16,487 bases of DNA, taken from contig WJKV01000006.1 of NCBI GenBank assembly GCA_014728875.1, positions 1-16,487 of the forward strand. The letters are read 5' to 3'. The position numbers were made by a program, and so were the translations under genes. Of this stretch, positions 6,761 to 13,714 are shown one piece after another. The stretch is from Candidatus Woesearchaeota archaeon (GTDB taxonomy: Archaea > Nanobdellota > Nanobdellia > Woesearchaeales > WJKV01). How positions within the stretch are numbered: the first letter of the stretch is position 1; each line of letters opens with the position of its first letter. Below the pieces are notes generated by a model. The model did not search any database and was not told where the DNA came from. It saw only the letters and a program-made list of their open reading frames with translations.

Positions 6761-8597
6761 TTAACAACCCCATCTTGCTGTAGATATGTTTATCAAAGAA
6801 GGTGCTGAGTTTCTCTAAAATCTCTTCGTAAGGTATATTCCTTTTGCTTTTCAGCATCTGCCCCATAGTTCTCTTGCTGAAATTAAGCTGTGTGTATAAG
6901 TCATTATCTCTTTTTGATTTGGAAATGTCTGCTGCAATTTTCATGTGCCAGTAGATTACTTTCGGCCTTTCATATATAATATCAAACATGTCAATTTCTT
7001 GGTTAGAATCCAAAATCTCCATTATGGAAGCGGGTTTTGTGCCGTCTGCAACGAACAACTTTCTAATCTCATCTTTCCAAAGCTTGAAACAGTCGTACTT
7101 GATGTCTTCTATGTGATTCAAATGCTCCTCGCTGTAATAAAGCCAAGGACTTTCAAGGAATCCGAAGTCCAGGATTGACGGCCCGAAGGCCATGTGGCGC
7201 AGGTCAATAAGCCTGTCTTTGAACTGTCTTTCTAGAACTTCTGCATCTGCATCTGCAGAGAAATCCTCGTTGTGTAAAATATTTTCTCCGTACAGATCAT
7301 TGTGGATAACTGTCAATGGTCCGACTGTTGCCCAGTCAAAGAAGGAATCGTTTTGAGCAAGCAGAATCTTTAATTCCTGCATAGCAGAATCTATTTCTCT
7401 TCTATTGAGTCTGTCTGCCTCTGGGACCTTATTATTGATATAACTTATAACTCTTCTGGTATCGCACAAGAATTTTTCATAATAATGGCTTTTCTGCAAT
7501 AGTCGAAGGCCTTTTTGAGAGCTTAAGCTTTTCCCTCCATCGCTTAAGATGCTTTCAGTTCCGCCGCGGATGTCATCATTTATCTTCTTGGTGGCGAAAT
7601 AATGGAAATGTGCGACCAATCGTGTAATTTCATATAGATGCGCTCTTCTTTCCCTGTCGATACTTTCTGCATCTTCTTCTTTCTCTCTAGCGTCTTTTAT
7701 TCTGAAATAAAGTTTCTTTAGCCTCTGCTCTAGCGTGTTGTCGCCTAATCTGCCTTTTTGAGAATTCCAGTTTGCAAGAACAACTGCATTCTCTGAATCT
7801 ATGTTCCCGAAAAAAGGAACAAAACATTTGCTGGCTTCAGAACCTATGAATTCTTTGTAAAGATCCATTTCCTCGCCATCTGGGTCTGTAAATTTTCTCA
7901 GAACCTTGACTGAACTTTCTTTCCCGTCTTCTGTAAGATAGTATATATTGACCTCTGAGATGTGTTTGATTCTTCTTCCGTCTGCCAGCACTCTTTTCTC
8001 TTCAAGCGACGGAAGAACTTCCTTGCCAAGATAAGTATTGTTGCCTTTAAGTTTCTGCAGAACTGTGGCAGCAATATGCTCCCATTCTTCTCTTTGAGAA
8101 ATAAGCTGTGAAATTTGTTCTTCAAGGCCCTCTTTTCCTGGAGTCTCAGGGCTGATCGCTATTGTACCGTCTAAACCAAGATTTGTGAAAAGATCGCCTT
8201 CAGAAATATTGCTTTCCGGAGAAATCAAAGCGACAGCATAGATGTGTTTTTTCAATCTTTTGATTGCATCTGCAGCGTCGCCCAATGAATGCGTTTCTCC
8301 TTTCGGAGTCTCAAAAAACACCATATCTACAGGAAGGTTCAGAACCTTTCTTGTGGCGCTCTGCCAGCCGACAGCCCTGGAAATGTCAGGTGAAGGATGG
8401 CCTTGGGAAGTCAAGGTTGCACTCAGTTGCTCAGCTAGCACATCCTTTACAGTTGAATCCAAACTATAGATTAGTATATTTAATGGTTTTGCCATTTCAT
8501 TACCGTTGTTATTTTTGCCCCAATTGTTTTTATTATAGTTCTTTCTCTTTTTAAAGGTTTTCCTTTTTTTGTTATCTTGGAGTGAAGACATTTTCAT
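6735..8597 (-). CDS. Receiver-like domain fused to an APH-type kinase
   Basis: The 620-residue product has three parts. Residues 1-34 are a Lys/Asn-rich tail. Residues 36-165 look like a response-regulator receiver fold: LNILIYSLDS, a helix, VDMVFFETP, VALISPES, GLDGTIAISP. Position 96 is Glu where the phospho-acceptor Asp would normally be. Residues about 185-600 resemble aminoglycoside/choline phosphotransferases. VKVLRK (K231) may be the ATP-binding lysine. VIHNDLYGENIL carries catalytic D434 and N439, and LIDLRHMAFG carries metal-binding D465, followed by the usual LDFGFLES helix. APH enzymes transfer phosphate from ATP to small molecules or proteins; the substrate here is unknown. The ATG overlaps the stop of the AbrB-PhoU gene by three bases (ATGA), so translation is coupled. 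An internal ATG (Met35) could start a protein without the basic tail. Confidence 0.75.
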   Translation of the reverse strand: MKMSSLQDNKKRKTFKKRKNYNKNNWGKNNNGNEMAKPLNILIYSLDSTVKDVLAEQLSATLTSQGHPSPDISRAVGWQSATRKVLNLPVDMVFFETPKGETHSLGDAADAIKRLKKHIYAVALISPESNISEGDLFTNLGLDGTIAISPETPGKEGLEEQISQLISQREEWEHIAATVLQKLKGNNTYLGKEVLPSLEEKRVLADGRRIKHISEVNIYYLTEDGKESSVKVLRKFTDPDGEEMDLYKEFIGSEASKCFVPFFGNIDSENAVVLANWNSQKGRLGDNTLEQRLKKLYFRIKDAREKEEDAESIDRERRAHLYEITRLVAHFHYFATKKINDDIRGGTESILSDGGKSLSSQKGLRLLQKSHYYEKFLCDTRRVISYINNKVPEADRLNRREIDSAMQELKILLAQNDSFFDWATVGPLTVIHNDLYGENILHNEDFSADADAEVLERQFKDRLIDLRHMAFGPSILDFGFLESPWLYYSEEHLNHIEDIKYDCFKLWKDEIRKLFVADGTKPASIMEILDSNQEIDMFDIIYERPKVIYWHMKIAADISKSKRDNDLYTQLNFSKRTMGQMLKSKRNIPYEEILEKLSTFFDKHIYSKMGLLNGETTGDS

Positions 8598-9550
8598 TCA
8601 TGATCTAAGGTTAGACGCGCTATATTACGCAAAAGCGCGTTAATTTCTTTTAATCTTGTAAGTATGGAATGGGTTAGAGGGTCAGAATGCTCTGTACTTA
8701 AAGCAATATATTCTTTGATTATCTTTTTACCTTCGTCTGAGCATCTGTCTGCCAGGATCTTGTCATTGTTATAAAAACTCTTCATTACATTGAGATACTG
8801 TTGCTGTATTCTTTGGAACAGTTCAGTAATGCCTTTTTCTTTTTGCTTATTGTCCTTTTTTTTCTTAAGCAAAGAAATCTCTCTTGCAATCCTTTTGCTG
8901 TTATCGCCTATTTTTTCAAGATGCTGGGCGAGCATAAAAGTGCTTAACAATTGTGTCGGCTTATGATTTAGTATCTTTGCAATGTTGGGATTCTTTAATC
9001 CGCCCCTGACCAAACGATGTATCAGGTAGCAGAATCGGTTTATGTCTATGTCCCTGAGGTTCAAGCTCTCGATATTGTCTTCTTTAAAGGACAATAATGA
9101 ATCCTCGAGCATAACTCTGATAATCCTGTCGACCCTTCTTATCATGTCAGAGACTGAAATGTCCCTGAAATTCAAAAAGTCCTTTACCAGCAGTTTGATG
9201 TTTGTCTGTTCCATAATCTCAAATGACATGAGATTATTAAGAAAATCGCTTATCTGTTTTGCAGTCTTTTTTAGTTCCTTGCCCCTGAATTCCATCATAT
9301 TGTAATTGTTGATATAGGCTGCAATAATCTCTCTTTCTATTGTGTTGCTGCTTTTGCCGTCGACATAGATTATGATCTTTTTTTCTTCTTTGTCTTTTTT
9401 CTGCTCTGTGCTGATGATCAGATCGTTTGAATTTTCTTCAACAAAAACAGGCTGCTTGGAATTAAGATTGTTCTTGTCAATCCAATTCTTAGGCACAGTC
9501 AATACAAATGAATTCTTTCCGAATTTGATTAGTTTTCTTGTTTCCATCAT
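8594..9550 (-). CDS. phoU: AbrB/SpoVT-like DNA-binding domain with PhoU domain
   Basis: The 318-residue protein begins MMETRKLIKFGKNSFVLTVP, which continues KNWIDKNNL. This is the pattern of a SpoVT/AbrB swapped-hairpin DNA-binding domain (about residues 3-50). A helical PhoU-like region covers about 85-310, with MLAQHLEKIGDNSKRIAREI matching the metal-binding E-x-x-x-D core of PhoU repeats. Archaeal proteins of this architecture are usually annotated as phosphate uptake regulators. No phosphate transporter lies in this window, so a phosphate role is an inference from the family. It is the first gene of the operon with the kinase and PHP genes. The promoter has a TATA box at 9593-9602, and GAGGGGTG at 9561-9568 is a strong Shine-Dalgarno ten bases before the ATG at 9550. 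It is divergent from the small acidic protein gene, so it may regulate both sides. Confidence 0.82.
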   Translation of the reverse strand: MMETRKLIKFGKNSFVLTVPKNWIDKNNLNSKQPVFVEENSNDLIISTEQKKDKEEKKIIIYVDGKSSNTIEREIIAAYINNYNMMEFRGKELKKTAKQISDFLNNLMSFEIMEQTNIKLLVKDFLNFRDISVSDMIRRVDRIIRVMLEDSLLSFKEDNIESLNLRDIDINRFCYLIHRLVRGGLKNPNIAKILNHKPTQLLSTFMLAQHLEKIGDNSKRIAREISLLKKKKDNKQKEKGITELFQRIQQQYLNVMKSFYNNDKILADRCSDEGKKIIKEYIALSTEHSDPLTHSILTRLKEINALLRNIARLTLDHE

Positions 9551-9560
9551 TTTATTCTAA

Positions 9561-9602
9561 CACCCCTCTAAGCATATGTTGTCTATAGGACTATTTATAT
9601 AA
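9561..9602 (-). promoter_or_regulatory. Promoter and ribosome binding site of the AbrB-PhoU operon
   Basis: The TATA element reads TTATATAAAT on the minus strand (9593-9602). A GAGGGGTG Shine-Dalgarno (9561-9568) sits ten bases before the ATG. The predicted leader is about 20 bases. Confidence 0.6.
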
Positions 9603-9612
9603 TTTACCTGTG

Positions 9613-9642
9613 GCAGAAAGGCAAAACAAAGGCCTTTTCTGC
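9613..9642. repeat. Inverted repeat upstream of the PhoU operon promoter
   Basis: GCAGAAAGGC (9613-9622) is matched by GCCTTTTCTGC (9632-9642), with one bulged base and a nine-base spacer. It lies just upstream of the minus-strand TATA box, where an operator or activator site would sit. A terminator role is unlikely because no gene ends here. Confidence 0.5.
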
Positions 9643-9652
9643 GCCCTATATG

Positions 9653-9676
9653 TATATGTTTACTATATAACATATA
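9653..9676. repeat. AT-rich inverted repeat in the divergent intergenic region
   Basis: TATATGTT (9653-9660) and AACATATA (9669-9676) are perfect eight-base arms around TACTATAT. The dyad lies upstream of the TATA box of the small acidic protein gene and is a plausible binding site for a dimeric regulator, such as the adjacent AbrB-PhoU protein. In AT-rich DNA such repeats also arise by chance. Confidence 0.4.
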
Positions 9677-9692
9677 TGGTATATGCGTCAAC

Positions 9693-9748
9693 TATATATA
9701 TATTGTCCTTACTACTAATAATTAGGGTGGAAAAAAATCACGGGGGTG
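9693..9748 (+). promoter_or_regulatory. Promoter and strong Shine-Dalgarno of the small acidic protein gene
   Basis: The TATA element TATATATATA lies at 9693-9702. Farther down, CGGGGGTGGTGAG (9741-9753) provides a strong GGTG-type ribosome binding site ending a few bases before the ATG at 9757. The predicted leader is about 35 bases, so this gene is leadered, unlike several neighbours. Confidence 0.6.
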
Positions 9749-9756
9749 GTGAGACC

Positions 9757-9909
9757 ATGAAAAGGGCAACCATCGAAAGAATAAGGGAAGAAGAAATGAT
9801 GCTCGAAGAAGACAATTTTGACGAAGAATATATCGAAGATTCCCGAGAAAACGACGGGATTACTCCTGCTGAAGAAGGTTTTTTGTTGGGTTTTGAAAGG
9901 GCAGGTTAG
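9757..9909 (+). CDS. Small acidic protein (50 aa), unknown function
   Basis: Translation from the ATG at 9757 gives MKRATIERIREEEMMLEEDN, then FDEEYIEDSREN, and ends in ITPAEEGFLLGFERAG. The N-terminal half is a charged helix and the middle is strongly acidic. The end has a P-A-E-E-G-F-x-x-G-[FY] pattern that I recall from short proteins in DPANN archaea and some other small-genome prokaryotes, though I cannot check this here. I chose this start, not an upstream ATG at 9610, because of the strong Shine-Dalgarno and because the region before it is non-coding AT-rich promoter DNA. A hairpin spans the stop codon. No enzyme motif is present. A small adaptor or interaction peptide is possible but unproven. 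Confidence 0.72.
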   Translation: MKRATIERIREEEMMLEEDNFDEEYIEDSRENDGITPAEEGFLLGFERAG

Positions 9910-9933
9910 CTTTCAAACCTCCCTTTCTTTATA
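9895..9933 (+). terminator. Hairpin over the stop codon of the small acidic protein gene
   Basis: GAAAGGG-c-AGGTT (9895-9907) pairs with AACCTCCCTTTC (9916-9927), a 12-pair stem with one bulge. A TTTATAG tract follows. The 5' arm codes for the last residues. It could end transcription or protect the 3' end of a short mRNA. Confidence 0.5.
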
Positions 9934-10058
9934 GTTCTACTAATCTTGTTTTGATTCTCTTTTTTTGTTTTATGGTGACTCCTGAAAATAACGCAGCTTC
10001 TGAAACCTTTGAATTCGAAGGATACAGGCCCTAATTCGCAGGTTTGTAGACAGTAAGA

Positions 10059-10066
10059 TTTAAATA
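10059..10066 (+). promoter_or_regulatory. TATA box upstream of gyrB
   Basis: TTTAAATA is a consensus archaeal TATA box, preceded by a purine-rich GTAAGA that could be the BRE. A transcript should start near 10087-10090, giving gyrB a leader of about 85 bases. No other good TATA box lies closer to the gene. Confidence 0.6.
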
Positions 10067-10068
10067 CT

Positions 10069-10108
10069 ACTCTAAATTACTAAACTTCAAATAAAGTTGA
10101 TTTAGAGT
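10069..10108. repeat. Nested inverted repeat at the predicted gyrB transcription start
   Basis: ACTCTAAAT (10069-10077) and ATTTAGAGT (10100-10108) are perfect nine-base arms. Inside them AACTT (10083-10087) and AAGTT (10094-10098) pair around a CAAATA loop. The dyad begins three bases after the TATA box and covers the predicted start site, the classic position for a repressor operator. Confidence 0.6.
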
Positions 10109-10156
10109 GCGAGAGAGGGCGAAAATTTTCTCGGTATTGGGATAGTATTCAACTTT
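10093..10156 (+). other. Possible RNA structure in the gyrB leader
   Basis: AAAGTTGA (10093-10100) is complementary to TCAACTTT (10149-10156) over eight bases. A second pair, CGAGA (10110-10114) with TCTCG (10129-10133), is nested inside. Together these can fold most of the leader into a branched hairpin ending 16 bases before the ATG. The AAAGTTGA arm is shared with the operator-like dyad, so the two pairings exclude each other in RNA. Confidence 0.35.
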
Positions 10157-10172
10157 GCAAACTAATCTTAAA

Positions 10173-12059
10173 ATGACAGAAAAAGACGAATACAAAGCAG
10201 AAAAAATCCAGGCTCTTGAAGGGCTGGAGGCAGTAAGAAAAAGACCGGCAATGTATATCGGATCTTTAGGTGGCAGAGGTCTTCATCATCTTGTTTATGA
10301 AGTTATTGACAATAGTATAGACGAGGCGCTGGCTGGTTTCTGCACGCAGATTAAAATAATTATCCATAAAGATGGAAAAGTCTCTATTGCTGACAACGGC
10401 AGGGGAATCCCTGTAGATATTCATCCTAAGTTCAATATTCCTGCAGTACAGGTCGTAATGACAAAACTTCATGCAGGAGGCAAATTTGACAAAAAGGCAT
10501 ACAAGGTGAGCGGAGGGCTGCACGGCGTAGGAATTTCTGTTGTCAATGCATTATCTTCAGAATTGATTGTAGAAGTGAGAAGAGACGGGAAATTATACAG
10601 GCAGTCTTACAGTAGAGGAAAACCTACAAGCGAGCTGAAGGAAATAAGCGACACCAAAGAGACAGGAACAACTATCATTTTCCAGCCCGACTACGAGATC
10701 ATGGAAAAGAATGAATTTGATTATGACACTTTAAGTTTCAGGTTCAGGGAACTTGCATTCTTGAATCCTGGAGTGGAAATCAAAATAATTGACGAGAGAA
10801 CAGGAAAAAAACATGACTTCTGCTATGAAGGCGGCATTAAAAGTTTTGTGCAGTATCTGAACAAAAATAAAGAGATACTTCATCAGCCCATATATATTTC
10901 CAAAAAGACTGACGATATAGAGGTTGAAGTTGCAGTCCAGTACAATGACAGTTTCAACGAATCTATATATTCTTTTGTTAATAACATAAACACCATAGAA
11001 GGAGGCATGCATCTGAACGGTTTCAAGACAGCTCTCACAAGAGTTGCCAACAAATACCTTAAGGACAACAAGATAGAGAAACTGACCCTGTCGGGCGCAG
11101 ACATAAGAGAAGGCATGACCGCGGTCATAAGCGTCAAGATACCAGACCCCCAGTTCGAGGGGCAGACAAAAACAAAGCTGGGGAACAGCGAAGTCAAAGG
11201 GATTGTCGACAGCATCGTAACCCAAGGCCTCAATACTTATTTTGAAGAGAATCCTGTGGTTGCAAAACAGATAATGCAGAAAAGCATCAATGCTGCGCAG
11301 GCAAGAGAAGCTGCCAGGAAAGCCAGAGAATTGGCGAGAAGAAAAGGCGCGCTTGACAGCGGCAATCTTCCTGGGAAGCTTGCAGACTGCAGTTCAAAGG
11401 ATCCTGCAAAGAGCGAACTGTTCCTGGTCGAAGGAGACAGCGCCGGCGGCAGCGCAAAACAAGGAAGAGACAGGGAATTCCAGGCGATACTGCCTGTTTT
11501 CGGCAAGATCCTGAATGTTGAAAAGGCGAGATTAAACAAAGTTTTAACCTCTGATAAATTAAGAACAGTTATAAGCGCGATAGGGTGTGGAATCGGAGAT
11601 GAGTTCGAAATAAAAAAAGCAAGATACCACAAGGTCATTCTGATGGCAGACAGTGATGTTGACGGGAGCCACATCAAAACACTGTATCTCACATTATTCT
11701 ATCGTTATCTGCGGCCTCTGATTGAGGGGGGTTATCTATTCGTTGCCCAGCCTCCGCTCTATCAGATCAAAAAAGGAAAAGCATCGTATTATGCTTTGGA
11801 CGAAAAGCAAAAAGACCAGATTCTAAAGGAGCTTGGGGAAAAATGTTCCTTGCAAAGATACAAAGGCCTGGGAGAGATGAATCCCAAGCAGTTGTGGGAG
11901 ACGACCATGGATCCTCAGAAAAGAAAACTGTTAAAGATAACAATAGAGGATGCTATACAGGCCGATACAATCTTCACAATGCTGATGGGCGACAAAGTAG
12001 AGCCAAGGAAAGATTTCATACAGCAGCATGCACGCGAAGTGGCCAATCTGGACATTTAA
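10173..12059 (+). CDS. gyrB: DNA gyrase subunit B
   Basis: GyrB is the ATPase and TOPRIM subunit of gyrase, which introduces negative supercoils with GyrA. The 628-residue product has the GHKL ATP-binding motifs YEVIDNSIDEALAG, VSIADNGRGIPVDIH and GGLHGVGISVVNALS, then the transducer lysine motif QTKTKLGN. The TOPRIM motifs LVEGDSAGGSAKQGRDR and MADSDVDGSHI supply the metal-binding Glu and the DxD pair, and QRYKGLGEMNP follows. The C-terminus, RKDFIQQHAREVANLDI, is typical. The length is that of the short bacterial type, without the insertion of enteric GyrB. Archaeal gyrases are thought to derive from bacteria. I chose the ATG at 10173 because the conserved protein begins there; an upstream TTG at 10155 adds only six residues. 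No clear Shine-Dalgarno is present. gyrA is not adjacent downstream. Confidence 0.97.
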   Translation: MTEKDEYKAEKIQALEGLEAVRKRPAMYIGSLGGRGLHHLVYEVIDNSIDEALAGFCTQIKIIIHKDGKVSIADNGRGIPVDIHPKFNIPAVQVVMTKLHAGGKFDKKAYKVSGGLHGVGISVVNALSSELIVEVRRDGKLYRQSYSRGKPTSELKEISDTKETGTTIIFQPDYEIMEKNEFDYDTLSFRFRELAFLNPGVEIKIIDERTGKKHDFCYEGGIKSFVQYLNKNKEILHQPIYISKKTDDIEVEVAVQYNDSFNESIYSFVNNINTIEGGMHLNGFKTALTRVANKYLKDNKIEKLTLSGADIREGMTAVISVKIPDPQFEGQTKTKLGNSEVKGIVDSIVTQGLNTYFEENPVVAKQIMQKSINAAQAREAARKARELARRKGALDSGNLPGKLADCSSKDPAKSELFLVEGDSAGGSAKQGRDREFQAILPVFGKILNVEKARLNKVLTSDKLRTVISAIGCGIGDEFEIKKARYHKVILMADSDVDGSHIKTLYLTLFYRYLRPLIEGGYLFVAQPPLYQIKKGKASYYALDEKQKDQILKELGEKCSLQRYKGLGEMNPKQLWETTMDPQKRKLLKITIEDAIQADTIFTMLMGDKVEPRKDFIQQHAREVANLDI

Positions 12060-12067
12060 CCGAAGCC

Positions 12068-12077
12068 TTTTTAAATA
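12068..12077 (+). promoter_or_regulatory. TATA box of rps3ae
   Basis: TTTTTAAATA lies nine bases after the gyrB stop and is centred about 26 bases before the S3Ae ATG. This predicts a leaderless mRNA with its own start, separate from gyrB. Confidence 0.65.
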
Positions 12078-12098
12078 GGACAAATTTTCTGCTTTTCT

Positions 12099-12899
12099 AT
12101 GGCGAAACCTAAAAGAACAGCTGCAAGAACAGGGCTTAAATGGAAGAGAAAGAAATGGTACAAGGTGGCTGCGCCTAAGATCTTCAATAAAAAAATAATC
12201 GGCGAGGCTTTTGCAGAAGGTCCGCAGTCCCTGCTTGGAAGAGTGGTCGAAGCCAATCTGATGCAGCTTACAGGCAATTTCAAAAAGCAGAATCTTGTGC
12301 TGCGGATGAAGGTAAACGATGTAGAAAATGAAACAGGCCAGACAGAGGTGGTTGAATTCTACATGCAGCCTGCATCCATCAAGCGATTTGTGAGAAAAGG
12401 GACCACAAAATTGGATGATTCTTTCTGCTGTTATACAAAAGATAAAAAATTGATCAGGATCAAGCCTCTGCTGCTCGCAAGATCAAAAACAAAGTCAAGC
12501 GTCAACAAAGATCTGAGGAAGAAAACAAGGACATGGCTGACAAACACCATCAATACCTTGAATTACGACCAGCTGATAAACGACTTGTGCGCGCTGAGAC
12601 TTCAAAGAGATATGAAACCTGTTCTGGACAAGATTTTTCCATTGAAGGGATGCCAGATAAGGGATATGAAGATAGAGAAAAGACAAAGAGTGCAGATATT
12701 GAAACCCACTGGAAAAGAAGAAAGGCCAGAGAAAAGGAAACCCTTAAGGAAAAAGAAAACAGAATCAACAACAAGACCTGGGACAGAGATAACGCAAAAA
12801 ATTGAAAGAGAAGCTAATAAAACCGAAGCAAAAGCAGAAAAAACAAAGACAGCAAAAAGTCAAACAGAGAAAAAAGAAACCAAAGATATTAAAAAATAA
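12099..12899 (+). CDS. rps3ae: 30S ribosomal protein S3Ae with charged C-terminal tail
   Basis: S3Ae is a small-subunit protein shared by archaea and eukaryotes (S3a/eS1). The 266-residue product begins MAKPKRTAARTGLKWKRKKW and contains KVAAPKIFNKKIIGEAFAEG, TGNFKKQNLVLRMKVNDVEN, a TKLDDSFCCYTKDKKLIRIK strand and LRKKTRTWLTNTINTLNYDQ. All fit the family core. From about residue 200 the sequence becomes a low-complexity Lys/Glu/Thr/Arg-rich extension ending KETKDIKK. This tail makes the protein longer than the roughly 200-230 residues usual for archaeal S3Ae. The transcript is probably leaderless. The gene converges on a lipoprotein gene with 17 bases between stops. Confidence 0.94.
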   Translation: MAKPKRTAARTGLKWKRKKWYKVAAPKIFNKKIIGEAFAEGPQSLLGRVVEANLMQLTGNFKKQNLVLRMKVNDVENETGQTEVVEFYMQPASIKRFVRKGTTKLDDSFCCYTKDKKLIRIKPLLLARSKTKSSVNKDLRKKTRTWLTNTINTLNYDQLINDLCALRLQRDMKPVLDKIFPLKGCQIRDMKIEKRQRVQILKPTGKEERPEKRKPLRKKKTESTTRPGTEITQKIEREANKTEAKAEKTKTAKSQTEKKETKDIKK

Positions 12900-12916
12900 A
12901 GCTAGAAATTCTCGCA

Positions 12917-13690
12917 TTAATTCTTGAAATCAAAAATCAACTGTTCTGGGTCTATTTTGTTGTAAGAAAATCCTTTGAGTATTATTATTTGCTCTTTTTT
13001 CTGGATCTTTATAGGCATGTTCCAGTATCTGTCATACCAGATTGAAATCTGTTCCTTGTTTTCATCTTCTAGTATCAGTTTAGAGCAAGGCCTGTAATTT
13101 ATTGTCTCTGCGAATTCGTTGTGTTCAACAGTCTTATAGTAAAGCGCGTCATTCAGCCATTGGTCGGCCAATTTAGAGATAAAGATCCTTGGAACTATGC
13201 TTGTCTTAATTTCTGGATTTTTCCTGCAGTCAAGATGGTCTTTGATGTTCTCGCAGACTGCCACTGCTGCGCCTGTAGATCTGTCTATGTAGACTGCGTC
13301 TATGAATTTTTTATCGTATCTTATATCGGTGTATAAAGAAATCTTAGCAACATCAGCAGTCACAAACACCTGATTCTTGCCGTCAAAATAACTGTAGCTT
13401 TCGACCCTGTCAGATATCCTTTCCAGTAACTTTTTGATAATCTTGTTTTCCTGCCTGTTTTCAAGCTGTGCAGGCAGCTGTTCCTCTGCCTGTATCTTTT
13501 CGAGCTTTTTCTGCTCTGCAATCTGCTTGTTCTCTTCGATAGCCTCCTGCTCTGCAAGCTCAAAGACTGTTTTCTCTGCAAGCTCAAACTTTTCTTCTGT
13601 TTTCTTCTCCATGATTTGGTTGCTGCAAGCACTAACAAAAAGCGTTGCGAACACAAAAAATGCGAATAATGCCAATACTATTTTTCTCAT
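12917..13690 (-). CDS. Putative lipoprotein with coiled-coil stalk (257 aa)
   Basis: A signal peptide (MRKIVLALFAFFVFATLF) ends in the lipobox VSAC, with the lipid-acceptor cysteine at residue 22. Residues about 28-95 are rich in Glu, Gln, Lys and Ala (EEKFELAEKTVFELAEQEAI is typical) and should form a coiled-coil or helical stalk. The remaining 160 residues are beta-rich, with a SYSYFDGKNQVFVTADVAKI strand pair, four cysteines and an IWYDRYWNMPIKIQKKEQII segment. That last segment resembles the way lipoprotein-carrier folds read, though this is only a resemblance. The TATA-like ACAATATAAG at 13715-13724 lies about 29 bases before the ATG, so the mRNA is probably leaderless or nearly so. I recognise no named family. 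Confidence 0.7.
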   Translation of the reverse strand: MRKIVLALFAFFVFATLFVSACSNQIMEKKTEEKFELAEKTVFELAEQEAIEENKQIAEQKKLEKIQAEEQLPAQLENRQENKIIKKLLERISDRVESYSYFDGKNQVFVTADVAKISLYTDIRYDKKFIDAVYIDRSTGAAVAVCENIKDHLDCRKNPEIKTSIVPRIFISKLADQWLNDALYYKTVEHNEFAETINYRPCSKLILEDENKEQISIWYDRYWNMPIKIQKKEQIIILKGFSYNKIDPEQLIFDFKN

Positions 13691-13714
13691 TTTCTATAGC
13701 ATAACACCAGAACC

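Noticed and set aside
9640..9710. AT-rich, repeat-rich stretch near gyrB as a possible replication origin
   Set aside because: There are no ORB-like repeats or orc1/cdc6 gene, and the sequence is explained by two TATA boxes and operator-like dyads.
10731..11225. Minus-strand open frame within gyrB
   Set aside because: It is a shadow of the gyrB coding sequence with no domain pattern.
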